Positions 1 through 7,714 of a stretch of 34,533 bases of DNA are shown here, piece after piece. Each line of letters begins with the position of its first letter. Within the stretch, counting starts at the first letter, position 1. Location of the stretch: NCBI GenBank assembly GCA_018970165.1, contig JAGWWZ010000037.1, positions 1 through 34,533 on the forward strand, read 5' to 3'. The notes below the pieces were generated by a model. It was not told the origin of the DNA. It saw only the letters and a list, made by a program, of their open reading frames with translations, and did no database searches. This DNA is from Planctomycetota bacterium. Lineage in GTDB: Bacteria > Planctomycetota > Planctomycetia > Pirellulales > Pirellulaceae. Position numbers and translations under genes: made by a program.

Positions 1-364
1 CCTCGCACCGAAAGGTGGTAGCGCTTCGCCCGCAACAGCGGGATTGAATGTTAGCCGAAGTGCGCGAGCACTCGGGTTTGAACTGAGGCAAACGTTGCTA
101 TGTCCTGCGCACTTCCACCCGGATGCTTGCGCATCTCGGCTAACATCTTGCCGGTGCTTCGCACCGAAAAGAGGGATTGCTTCGCACCGAAAGGTGGGAT
201 TTCCTCGCACCGAAAGGTGGTAGCGCTTCGCCCGCAACAGCGGGATTGAATGTTAGCCGAAGTGCGCGAGCACTCGGGTTTGAACTGAGGCAAACGTTGC
301 TATGTCCTGCGCACTTCGACCCGGATGCTTGCGCATCTCGGCTAATATTTTGCCGGTGTTTCGC
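1..364. repeat. Tandem ~202-bp direct repeat, two copies
   Basis: A block beginning CCTCGCACCGAAAGGTGG at position 1 recurs at 203, giving a period of 202 bp. The copies are almost identical up to about 162 and 364, with a substitution at 117/319 and several near the end. Each copy carries an imperfect inverted repeat: the arm TTAGCCGAAGTGCGCGAG (51-68, continuing to about 77) is matched in reverse complement by the arm ending GCATCTCGGCTAA at about 143. A small CCCGC-AACA-GCGGG hairpin (about 29-42 and 231-244) lies ahead of it. The first copy is cut by the window edge, so the array may extend further left. There is no credible coding sequence; the overlapping short frames are products of the repeat. 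Confidence 0.85.
157..225. repeat. Three tandem 23-bp units
   Basis: Units start at 157, 180 and 203 with a 23-bp period. All share the core TCGCACCGAAA followed by a purine-rich GAGGGATT, GGTGGGATT or GGTGGTAG tail. The third unit is also the beginning of the second 202-bp repeat, and a related unit opens the window at position 1. The short array therefore joins the two larger repeats. There are no variable spacers between units, so this is not a CRISPR array. Confidence 0.8.
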
Positions 365-385
365 GTTCAGGTTGCGATCACGGCT

Positions 386-406
386 CCACGCGGGCGAGTC
401 GCGTGG
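386..406. other. GC-rich hairpin between repeat block and ccsBA
   Basis: CCACGCG (386-392) and CGCGTGG (400-406) form a perfect 7-bp stem with a 7-nt loop. No T-run follows on either strand, so it is not a typical intrinsic terminator. It lies about 60 bp past the end of the fused cytochrome maturation gene and may belong to the repeat block. Confidence 0.6.
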
Positions 407-451
407 AAACCAATCCCTGCTTCGGGGCATCTATTTGTTGAGATGTTCGCA

Positions 452-475
452 GACGGCTTATGCCGTTATGCCGTC
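452..475 (-). terminator. Hairpin overlapping the ccsBA stop codon
   Basis: GACGGC (452-457) pairs with GCCGTC (470-475). An alternative inner stem ACGGC-TTAT-GCCGT is present at 453-466. The structure overlaps the TAA stop (466-468) of the fused cytochrome maturation gene. It lacks a T-run, so a role in ending or protecting the transcript is only possible. Confidence 0.3.
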
Positions 476-3400
476 CTAGTCTTGTTCTCGATGGTGTTCT
501 GTTCAGACCTCATTAAGGCGTATGTGATTCCGCCGAATAGGATGATCGCCAGTTGGCTGCCAACGAACATCGCCATGTTGCGAATCGAATCGCCGGGCTC
601 ACCGCCGTAGGCATGGAGTCCGATGCCGAGAATGTTGGTTCCGAACATCGACCAGGCGGTGATGATATTGCCGACCACCGAGAGCATTGCGAATCCGAGT
701 GGACCGACGAGTTTGTCCCAACGAGCGTGCAGAAGCAGAGCGTTCCACAGCACGATCATCAGGGCTCCATTCTCTTTGGGGTCCCAGCCCCAGAACCGGC
801 CCCAGCTATCGTCGCCCCAAAGACCGCCCAGCACGGTTCCTACGAAACTAAAGAAGATCCCAAAGCAGACAACTCCGTAGCAGATGCGATAGAGAACATC
901 GACCAAAAAGTTCACCGAAAGTCGCTGTGTTTCCGACCGAACCCATCGTTGAACGAAGAGAACTCCGATGATGAAGATACCCAGGAACCCGGCCAGGAAG
1001 GTCGCGGCGTAGCCGAGCGTTACGCTGATCACATGCGTCGACAACCAAAACTGGGTATCCAGTACTGCTTGTAGCACCGGCATCGAGTCTCCGATATCGA
1101 GGCCGTAGGCGACCTGCAAGGACAAGAACCCTACGATGGAAGCGATCACAAGCGAAATGCTGATCGGGAACAGCAACTCGGCTACCACGCACGCCAGCAC
1201 CACAGCCCAGCCGATAAAGACAGCCGCCGAATAGAGGCTGACAACCGGTGGACGTTCCGAGATATAGATGCGGCTGGCGATGGCGATGGTGTGAATGGTC
1301 AGTGTGAGAACGCAAATCCAAAACGCCGCTTGGCGGAAATGCTCGCGAGCCACAGCGAACCCGAGCAGGGCAGTCAAACCGGTGAGGACATAAAGAATAT
1401 AGGAGAGTCCGATCGGGTCGAAATGTTCGTACCAGGCTTCGAACCGGGTCTTGGGAAGGCGGGCGAGAACGCCATAGCGATCCGAAAGCATCTTTTCATA
1501 GGAAACAACCGCTTGATTGATTTCCTTGCTCTTACCTCCACCTTCGCGAATCAGGTTCGTCAACTGGCGGAATGCGGTCGTGGGATTATCGATTTTCTTG
1601 GCATCGAAGTTGGTGACCATATCAAAGAAGGCGGGGACATAGGCATGCCAGCGAGGGGGTGGCAGTTTGGGATCCAGTTTCTCGGGTACTTCCCGTGGAG
1701 GAATAGCTGCTGGTGGGTTTTTGGACTCTACGGATTTCGCGAAAGGTTCGAGTGCTGCGATAGCCCGTTCCAACCGCTCCGGAGAATCGGCTTTCTCCAA
1801 TAGTTTGTCGATCGGTTCATAGCTGTTCCAAATGCTGTAGAAGATGTTGACCTTCATGTGGACGTCCATAAATTTCTGTTCGCCGAAGGTCCATTCGTCT
1901 CGCGGCTTATCGACGATCTTCTTCGTCTTTTCTTCTAATCCTTCGAACCCCTTGACGATCTGGTCGATTGAATAACGATGGCTCTTGTGGCGTTTCAGTT
2001 TGAGTTCGTCCAGCACCTCTTTTGCATCGATGCGTATCAGCGGGGCGCTTAGAACCCACTCATCGTTGGCCATCACGCTCATCATCCATTGAGCGGCTGA
2101 GACTTCTTTACCGGTCGATTGGCCACCATCGTAAGAGTGTCCCTCGCTAGACAGAGCCCGCGGCTTGTTGGAAAGGGCTTTCAGAACCTGTGCGCCGACC
2201 CCTGCGAGCGGTTTCATGCGCCCTTCATGCTGGACCGGCAAGGTACCGATGCGATACCAATCCACTTTGTCGTTCGTAGATGCGGGCGTTCGGGCGCGAG
2301 AGAAAACCAACCCACCGATAAGGACAATGGGTATCAGCATCGAGAGGAACATCAGCGGCTTGCGCATCGGCATCTTGAAGGCCTTGCGATCATAGCGCGA
2401 TGCAAAACGGGTAAGGGTGATACCGAAATGAGCGAGCATCCCCAGACCTACCAAAACGCATGAGACATAGGGGATAAGCCAACCTGCGTTGGTAACCACT
2501 TGCAGGCTGCTTTGCTCGACTCCAAACGGAGAACTCTCGGCGCTCGAGTAACTCGATTGATAGAACGTTTCTCCGCGAAATCGCATCGGACTGTTCATCC
2601 ATATGCGGCCTTCTTGCAGGGTCGAACCGTCTTGGTCCATGATTCGGACATAGGACGAATAATCCTTTGGAATCGCCGTCCCTGTGTACTGTTCGAGTAC
2701 CACGTTTTGGAGTTCCACCGAGAAGGGTTTCAGGTTGCGTCGAAAACGCAACGCAAGTTCGAAGCTTCTTCCGTCGGAATCGATTTTGTTCAAGATGGGG
2801 GTTGGGCGAATGAGCGGATCGTTCAGGAACTGTGTCACTGCGAAACGGCCGAGCTCTTTGGAGGATTTCTTTTCGCGAATCGAAAGGTACGCGGACGCAA
2901 TGTTCATGTCGCTCTTCGCGCCGCCACTCTTCTCCTTCTCGACCAACGCAACCTCGGGTGGTAGGCCGATCAAGTCCGAGGCTTCTTCGCGAAGTTTTGG
3001 ATCGGAGCGTCGGGACACGAAATTCGAATTGACCATGTAACGATCCACTCGTATCTCAAATGGCAACGACTTGTCGCTCAGAAACGTCCCTTTGCGAAGC
3101 GATGCCTCCAGAAGAGGGTCGTCGAACGCGAAGGTGCGATTCTTGTCCGGAAGGGTTGTGTCGATGACTGCTAATTCAACGATGTCGATTTGAACTGCGG
3201 CGGATGTTCTTTGCCCCTCGAACAACGTGATTCGTTCTTCCCGTTGTTGGTCGCCGAATACGAATTGCCCAACCATGATCAACGCGATCCCAAGGTGGAT
3301 CAAAACATTCCCACCGCGGTGGCCGAACAGAAGAATCAAGCCAGCGAGGAGAACGCCACTGACCAGAGCGCTCTTGGCCAACTGCCAAACGATGCGCAGT

Positions 3401-4086
3401 CCCGGATCCGGGATGCGATAAGTGTTGCCGGTAAACGCTAAGAAAAATCCAACAAGCAGAAAGATCGCAAACAAAGTCCAAAGAACCGCCTTGAGAATCG
3501 TATGCTTCGGTGCAGCCCATACGTTCCAGGCACCCAAACCTAGAATCGATCCCCACAGGGTCGCAATACATCCATACCAAATCGCGTCGTAGCTGAATGG
3601 CGGTTCTCCTTGCAAACCATCTCCGAGGTGCGCGCCGACAACGATCAATCCGACCAACACAAAACCGATGATGGTCAATGTCAAACCAGCCACGAACTTT
3701 CGTCCCTTGGCAACCATCGGAAAACGTGTCACCTTCGCAGCGATCAAATTGAACAACAGGATCCAACCGACCGTGGCGCCGCCAGGAATTGCCAATGCAA
3801 AAGGAACGGGATCTTTGTGGGGAAATATCGTTTGCGGTACAAACACGTCGAACGGAACAACAGCAATCCAACTGTTGAAGTATTCTTTCTTGACATCGAC
3901 AATCGTCGCTTCATCCTGCGCGAGAGTCCCCACAAAGAGGATCGCGACCCCGAGAGCAAACATCACGACCGTGATCTTGAGCGAACCTGCTAGTTTCAGA
4001 AGCCGCCAGAGAAACTGGTCAAAGCTAAGAGCCGAAATAGGTGCGGTTTTCGACGAGGGATAGTTGTAGGGTGAGGCTGTTGCCAT
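466..4086 (-). CDS. ccsBA: Fused ResB-CcsA cytochrome c maturation protein (system II, CcsBA type)
   Basis: This 1,206-residue membrane protein is predicted to export heme and attach it to CxxCH motifs of cytochromes c outside the cytoplasmic membrane. The N-terminal ResB part has a first helix at about 36-56 ending GTLAQ, further helices to about 275, an extracytoplasmic region to about 530 with the ResB-like SPMRFRGETFYQSSY (about 499-513), and a helix at about 535-557. A further helix (about 578-595) leads into LPVQHEGRMKPL (616-627) and a roughly 250-residue soluble stretch. The C-terminal CcsA part has the tryptophan-rich heme motif WGRFWGWDPKENGAL (about 1095-1109) flanked by His1018 and His1158 (GIGLHAYGG). 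Fusion of the two halves is known in other bacteria; the long central insert is unusual. Start is ATG. The lipoprotein gene lies 6 bp upstream, suggesting one operon. CcdA and thioredoxin partners are not in the window. Confidence 0.92.
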   Translation of the reverse strand: MATASPYNYPSSKTAPISALSFDQFLWRLLKLAGSLKITVVMFALGVAILFVGTLAQDEATIVDVKKEYFNSWIAVVPFDVFVPQTIFPHKDPVPFALAIPGGATVGWILLFNLIAAKVTRFPMVAKGRKFVAGLTLTIIGFVLVGLIVVGAHLGDGLQGEPPFSYDAIWYGCIATLWGSILGLGAWNVWAAPKHTILKAVLWTLFAIFLLVGFFLAFTGNTYRIPDPGLRIVWQLAKSALVSGVLLAGLILLFGHRGGNVLIHLGIALIMVGQFVFGDQQREERITLFEGQRTSAAVQIDIVELAVIDTTLPDKNRTFAFDDPLLEASLRKGTFLSDKSLPFEIRVDRYMVNSNFVSRRSDPKLREEASDLIGLPPEVALVEKEKSGGAKSDMNIASAYLSIREKKSSKELGRFAVTQFLNDPLIRPTPILNKIDSDGRSFELALRFRRNLKPFSVELQNVVLEQYTGTAIPKDYSSYVRIMDQDGSTLQEGRIWMNSPMRFRGETFYQSSYSSAESSPFGVEQSSLQVVTNAGWLIPYVSCVLVGLGMLAHFGITLTRFASRYDRKAFKMPMRKPLMFLSMLIPIVLIGGLVFSRARTPASTNDKVDWYRIGTLPVQHEGRMKPLAGVGAQVLKALSNKPRALSSEGHSYDGGQSTGKEVSAAQWMMSVMANDEWVLSAPLIRIDAKEVLDELKLKRHKSHRYSIDQIVKGFEGLEEKTKKIVDKPRDEWTFGEQKFMDVHMKVNIFYSIWNSYEPIDKLLEKADSPERLERAIAALEPFAKSVESKNPPAAIPPREVPEKLDPKLPPPRWHAYVPAFFDMVTNFDAKKIDNPTTAFRQLTNLIREGGGKSKEINQAVVSYEKMLSDRYGVLARLPKTRFEAWYEHFDPIGLSYILYVLTGLTALLGFAVAREHFRQAAFWICVLTLTIHTIAIASRIYISERPPVVSLYSAAVFIGWAVVLACVVAELLFPISISLVIASIVGFLSLQVAYGLDIGDSMPVLQAVLDTQFWLSTHVISVTLGYAATFLAGFLGIFIIGVLFVQRWVRSETQRLSVNFLVDVLYRICYGVVCFGIFFSFVGTVLGGLWGDDSWGRFWGWDPKENGALMIVLWNALLLHARWDKLVGPLGFAMLSVVGNIITAWSMFGTNILGIGLHAYGGEPGDSIRNMAMFVGSQLAIILFGGITYALMRSEQNTIENKTRTA

Positions 4087-4092
4087 AATGTT

Positions 4093-5307
4093 CTATTGAA
4101 GTTGAAGGGTTTGAACAAACTTCTGAAGGTTTCGCCGCTGAGCTTCGGCGAGCTTTGCTTCGCCACGAAGTTTGACGAAAACATGAAGTCCGTCCCGCTG
4201 GCTGGGTAGAGATGCGACCAGTAACATCGGCGCATCAACTTGTTCCGAATCGCGAATGGTATAGAGAACTCCATCACCCAGAGCGCTCGAGATCTTCTCG
4301 GTGTTGGCGACGGTTGATTCGGCCATCGATTTGACCTTCTCAGGATCGGTCTCGCGAGAGATCTGCTGATACCACATCATTGTGTTGTCGACGGGATTGT
4401 CGACCGCCATGCTGACCGTCACTTCCCCCATTCCCTCGGAAGACGAGATCGCGAAAGTGGCCAGGCGAAATGGAGTTCCTGCCACCGACTCCCAACCCTC
4501 TGGCAGTTCGTACTTCAGTTGCGGTTTTTTGGATTCGTTGGCACCGGTGCTCCCGGTTGCTGTAGGCTGATTATCGCGTGCGGCAGGTTTTGCTGTTGAT
4601 GGAGGGTTGACCGGGGAAACAGAATTACCCGAAGCGGGTGAGCCGCTCATGCCACCTGAACCGTTGCCTGTTGCGTCAAAAATGTAGCCTGGGAGTAAAC
4701 CGGAGGGCCTTGCTACCGACATCAGCTCATCGTTGAGAGCATTCGCAGTGGTTTCCGGCAAACTCAACTGACCACGCCAACGATTGATGTTGCTCAACAG
4801 ATAGCCTTCCCAATCAGGAGGGGCCGGCATAGCCAACATCGTTACAGTAAACTTCACGCTCCCCGATGAGGCAGGTGAAACGAATTCCGCCATGGCAATA
4901 TCGTTGCGAGGGTTCATAACCCACCCCTCGGGTAATGCCATGTTGGGCTTGCCCGTGGAAGTGTCGATCGCAAACTCAGAAACAATGTCACGAAAATCGG
5001 ATAACAAAGGTTCCAACCGCTCCGGTGCATCCGTCGTCTTCAAGAAGTAACATCCCGACTCTGTAGGGATAACTGCTCCGAGGATTCGTCGCGGTCCAGA
5101 ACTCGGGGCAGTGGGCCTGGTTCCTCCGACACTGGCAGCGGTACCTGCTGTCGCGTTTGGCCCGGCAACAAACACTGTGTCAGACTTGGGCCCCTCGTAA
5201 ATGCGAACCTCTGCACTCTGTTCGCATCCCACTGCCATCATAATAAGGCAGGCAGTGACACAAAGTATCCTTACCCTGAGAGTTTGAACGAGTCTCTTGG
5301 TCGACAC
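4093..5307 (-). CDS. Predicted lipoprotein with two LPEGW-type domains, upstream of ccsBA
   Basis: I do not recognise a named family. The frame is open from a TTG at 5388. I prefer the GTG at 5307 because it gives a compact type II signal peptide (VSTKRLVQTL, hydrophobic stretch, lipobox MAVGC with the cysteine at about residue 28); neither start has a clear Shine-Dalgarno. The mature protein of about 375 residues has two related halves, each with LPEGW (residues 125-129 and 268-272 by this start) followed by a stretch of alternating hydrophobic residues. A low-complexity Gly/Ser/Pro/Thr linker of about 50 residues separates them. The halves may be a duplicated PsbP/Mog1-like fold, but that is a guess from the LPEGW context. 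It ends 6 bp before the ResB-CcsA start, so the two are probably co-transcribed and it may assist heme delivery or cytochrome assembly. That function is inferred from position only. Confidence 0.75.
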   Translation of the reverse strand: MSTKRLVQTLRVRILCVTACLIMMAVGCEQSAEVRIYEGPKSDTVFVAGPNATAGTAASVGGTRPTAPSSGPRRILGAVIPTESGCYFLKTTDAPERLEPLLSDFRDIVSEFAIDTSTGKPNMALPEGWVMNPRNDIAMAEFVSPASSGSVKFTVTMLAMPAPPDWEGYLLSNINRWRGQLSLPETTANALNDELMSVARPSGLLPGYIFDATGNGSGGMSGSPASGNSVSPVNPPSTAKPAARDNQPTATGSTGANESKKPQLKYELPEGWESVAGTPFRLATFAISSSEGMGEVTVSMAVDNPVDNTMMWYQQISRETDPEKVKSMAESTVANTEKISSALGDGVLYTIRDSEQVDAPMLLVASLPSQRDGLHVFVKLRGEAKLAEAQRRNLQKFVQTLQLQ

Positions 5308-5716
5308 TACCAACGCGTTTGGGAAACTAAAGGGATCGGTGTTTGGCAAGATAGGGGTTACCGAAGAATGCACATTAGGGTTGGGCAAAAGTCAAACTCA
5401 TCGCTCAAAGTCCACGCTCTGATACGCGTCTCGCTCGAAAATGAAACCAGAAATGGTTTTGGCGGGGTCGGAACACTTCAGGTCCAACGTGCTAAAAGTT
5501 TCCTGGATGGAGTTCTTCCTGCGATTCCATCCATGATTCCCGCACCCCCAACATCCAGTTCACAGCACTTAAGAAGTATACCCTAAAAGAGAAACGCTGT
5601 GGATGCGGTATTTGGCCCCATAAACTAGGGGAATGCAGGGCAATCACGCGATAATTCGATAGACCAGGGCTGTCTCAACTCTAACTTGGCGCAGTAGGGG
5701 CCATATTCTCATCAAG
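5308..5716. other. Non-coding gap between lipoprotein gene and tRNA-Ser
   Basis: About 400 bp with no supportable gene; the short frames here lack family features and mostly run antisense to the lipoprotein gene's 5' region. It holds a candidate minus-strand promoter (5575-5603) and a weak CCCC-N8-GGGG hairpin (5616-5631). The first 81 bp would be coding if the lipoprotein starts at the TTG at 5388. Confidence 0.6.
5575..5603 (-). promoter_or_regulatory. Candidate sigma70-type promoter for the lipoprotein-ccsBA operon
   Basis: On the minus strand TCCACA (5603-5598) is followed after 17 bp by TATACT (5580-5575). The -35 element matches 4 of 6 consensus bases and the -10 element 5 of 6. The predicted start near 5568 would leave a leader of about 180-260 nt. 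This is pattern matching only. Confidence 0.3.
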
Positions 5717-5798
5717 CGGAGGACATGGGATTCGAACCCACAACCGGTTTCCCGGCGCCTGATTTCGAGTCAGGTTCCTAACCATTCGGCTATCCTCC
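5717..5798 (-). tRNA. tRNA-Ser (anticodon CGA)
   Basis: Read on the minus strand, the acceptor arm GGAGGAT pairs with GTCCTCC, followed by discriminator G. The anticodon stem CCTGA/TCAGG encloses loop CTCGAAA, giving anticodon CGA for UCG serine codons. A long variable arm (CCGG-GAAA-CCGG) is typical of class II tRNA-Ser. The T arm contains GTTCGAATCCC. CCA is not encoded. The sequence immediately upstream of its 5' end overlaps the long-frame option of the divergent NHL gene, which supports a later start for that gene. Confidence 0.95.
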
Positions 5799-5885
5799 AA
5801 ATCCGTGGCCAAAACCACAACCCGCATTATCTTGCAAGCAAAAGAAATCTTCAAGCCGTGTCGGCATGGTATATCATGTTTGGTG

Positions 5886-6863
5886 ATGCAATCCCCTGTC
5901 CGTCCACAAATCTGCTCCCGATCCATCAGTCGCCGACATGCTCTCGCGCTGGCCGCCTCCGCTTTCTTCAGCGGCTGTGTGGCCAATCGCACCAGCAACC
6001 TCGGTTCCCCCGATCTCGTAATCGGGCAACGTGGCCTGGCCGACGGACGCTTTCAAAAACCGAGAGTGCTGGCAATCAGCCCCTCCGACGAAGTCTTCGT
6101 CATCGACAAAACAGCCCGAATTCAAGTTTTCAACCTCGATGGCGAATTCCTCCGAGGATGGAAAACGCCCGACGGAACGAACGGTAAGCCGACCGGTGCA
6201 TCGATCGATCCTGCTACTGGCAACTTGCTGGTGGCGGACACCCATTATTTCCGCTTCCTGACCTACACCCCCGATGGCGAACTACTGTCGGATAAGACAA
6301 TCGGCGGCGTGAATGGTTCGGAGCCCGGGCAATTCGGCTGGGTCACCGATATCGTCCGCGCGCCCAACGGCACGCTCTACCTAGCCGAATATGGTGAATT
6401 TGATCGCATTTACAAATACTCTTCGGACGGCCAATACATCGATCGATTTGGTGAACATGGAGATGGGCCCTTGCAATTCAGTCGACCACAAACCCTGGCT
6501 GTCGATGACGATGGCCTCCTCTGGATCTCAGACGCATGCAACCATCGGATCCAAGTTGTCGATTGGCGTGACAAGGAACCCAAGTCGGTCGCGATCCTCG
6601 GTCGCGAAGGAACGGAACCTGGACAACTGATGTACCCCTACGGAATGAAGCTGATCTCCAAGGACCGAATCCTCGTCAGCGAATTCGGCGGACACCGCGT
6701 GCAATGTTGGCATCGCGATGGCACACCCATCTCGTCTTGGGGAACTCCAGGGAGCGCAACGGGGCAATTGAATCAACCCTGGGCAGTCGATATCGACTCT
6801 CGAGGTCGCGTCTATGTTGTTGACTCGGGCAACAATCGTGTCCAACGTTTCTCCCTGACCTAA
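5886..6863 (+). CDS. NHL-repeat beta-propeller lipoprotein
   Basis: About 325 residues. The frame is open from a GTG at 5805, but the ATG at 5886 (residue 28 of the long frame) gives a sensible export signal: SISRRHALALAASAFFSGC, with a twin-arginine-like pair at 16-17 and lipobox FSGC with Cys31. The rest consists of repeated blades of the NHL/six-bladed propeller type, for example LGSPDLVIGQRG, GEPGQFGW-like turns, DACNHRIQVVDW, SEFGGHRVQCWHRDG and VVDSGNNRVQRFS. Such proteins are usually extracytoplasmic binding or scaffold modules; no catalytic residues can be named. The M50 protease gene starts 20 bp downstream on the same strand, so the two are probably co-transcribed. The ligand is unknown. 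Confidence 0.85.
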   Translation: MQSPVRPQICSRSISRRHALALAASAFFSGCVANRTSNLGSPDLVIGQRGLADGRFQKPRVLAISPSDEVFVIDKTARIQVFNLDGEFLRGWKTPDGTNGKPTGASIDPATGNLLVADTHYFRFLTYTPDGELLSDKTIGGVNGSEPGQFGWVTDIVRAPNGTLYLAEYGEFDRIYKYSSDGQYIDRFGEHGDGPLQFSRPQTLAVDDDGLLWISDACNHRIQVVDWRDKEPKSVAILGREGTEPGQLMYPYGMKLISKDRILVSEFGGHRVQCWHRDGTPISSWGTPGSATGQLNQPWAVDIDSRGRVYVVDSGNNRVQRFSLT

Positions 6864-6883
6864 CCCGAGGCACTCTCGCGACT

Positions 6884-7714
6884 ATGTTTCGAACGCTTTA
6901 TCTCGGCAAACTTCAGGGTGCGAAAATCTATATCCATTGGTCCTTTTGGATCTTGGCGATCTTCGTTTTTTTGAGTGGCTTGGGACAAGGCGTGTCCCAT
7001 GCAATCGGGTTGCTCGGCTTCGTATTCGCCGTCTTCGCATGCGTCTTCCTTCACGAGCTAGGTCATGCGGTCGCTGCAAAAGCGTTTGGCAAGAAGACGC
7101 ACGATATCACCCTCCTCCCGATCGGCGGTGTAGCGCGTATCGAAGGAGGCAACATGAGCGCTGTTGCCGAAGGCTGGGTCGCGATCGCAGGACCTGCTGT
7201 TAACTTTGTCATCGCGATCGCCCTGCTCATCGGTTCCTCACTGTCAGGTGCGACTCTGGATTTCGAAGCTGGCCAAGTTTTGAAACTTTCGATCGCTCAG
7301 CAATTGATCGTTGCCAATCTCGTATTAGCGATCTTCAACCTGCTCCCTGCCTTTCCGCTCGACGGTGGGCGATTGCTACGAAGCGTGCTATGCTACTGGT
7401 TGGATCGCCCTGCTGCATTGCAACTCTCAGCACGTATCGGGCAATGGACCTCAGGCTTGCTGCTGCTATCGTCGATCGTTTGGTGGAATGGAATGGGGAT
7501 TCTCTTCGGCATCATCCTCTTCCTGATCAACACCTTTCAACGACTCCAAGCCCGCGTCGCTATCGCCGCGACCGAAGGAACGATTTTTGAGTCCGCATGG
7601 CCGCCGAATTCTCCCTTCGACCGATCCAATCGCTTTGATGATTCCAATACCATCGATGCGGTCGAAGTTCGCGAAGTCGGCTCGTCGTCCACCCGACGCA
7701 ACCTAGGGTCGTGA
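6884..7714 (+). CDS. Site-2-type (M50 family) membrane zinc metalloprotease
   Basis: A 276-residue polytopic protein of the M50/SpoIVFB-like group, which cuts substrates within or next to the membrane. The zinc motif HELGH is at residues 57-61 inside a hydrophobic segment (about 42-62). The third ligand region is FNLLPAFPLDGGR, with Asp160. The context GKKTHDITLLPIGGVARIE after HELGH is typical of this group. Hydrophobic segments lie at about 20-33, 42-62, 100-120, 135-158 and 185-215. No CBS or PDZ domain is present; the last 45 residues are hydrophilic. It follows the NHL lipoprotein gene by 20 bp. Its 3' end overlaps the convergent astB end by 12 bp. The substrate is unknown. Confidence 0.92.
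   Translation: MFRTLYLGKLQGAKIYIHWSFWILAIFVFLSGLGQGVSHAIGLLGFVFAVFACVFLHELGHAVAAKAFGKKTHDITLLPIGGVARIEGGNMSAVAEGWVAIAGPAVNFVIAIALLIGSSLSGATLDFEAGQVLKLSIAQQLIVANLVLAIFNLLPAFPLDGGRLLRSVLCYWLDRPAALQLSARIGQWTSGLLLLSSIVWWNGMGILFGIILFLINTFQRLQARVAIAATEGTIFESAWPPNSPFDRSNRFDDSNTIDAVEVREVGSSSTRRNLGS

Noticed and set aside
1-225. Possible CRISPR array
   Set aside because: The 23-bp units directly abut with no variable spacers, and the 202-bp copies are near identical throughout; no cas gene is present.
51-610. Short open frames of 80-102 codons in the left-edge repeat block
   Set aside because: They follow the repeat units in several frames on both strands, show no family features and partly overlap the ccsBA end.
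848-1321. 157-codon minus-strand frame inside ccsBA
   Set aside because: It is an out-of-frame shadow of the strongly supported CcsA domain on the same strand.
3176-3871. 231-codon minus-strand frame inside the ResB region
   Set aside because: Rich in Arg, Cys and Trp with no recognisable domain; it is a frame shadow of the ResB-coding sequence.
5284-5586. 100-codon plus-strand frame upstream of the lipoprotein gene
   Set aside because: No family signature and partly antisense to the lipoprotein 5' region; treated as non-coding.
5805-5885. Extended N-terminus of the NHL protein from a GTG next to the tRNA
   Set aside because: It would put 27 residues ahead of a good Tat/lipoprotein signal and start within the tRNA upstream region; the ATG at 5886 is better.
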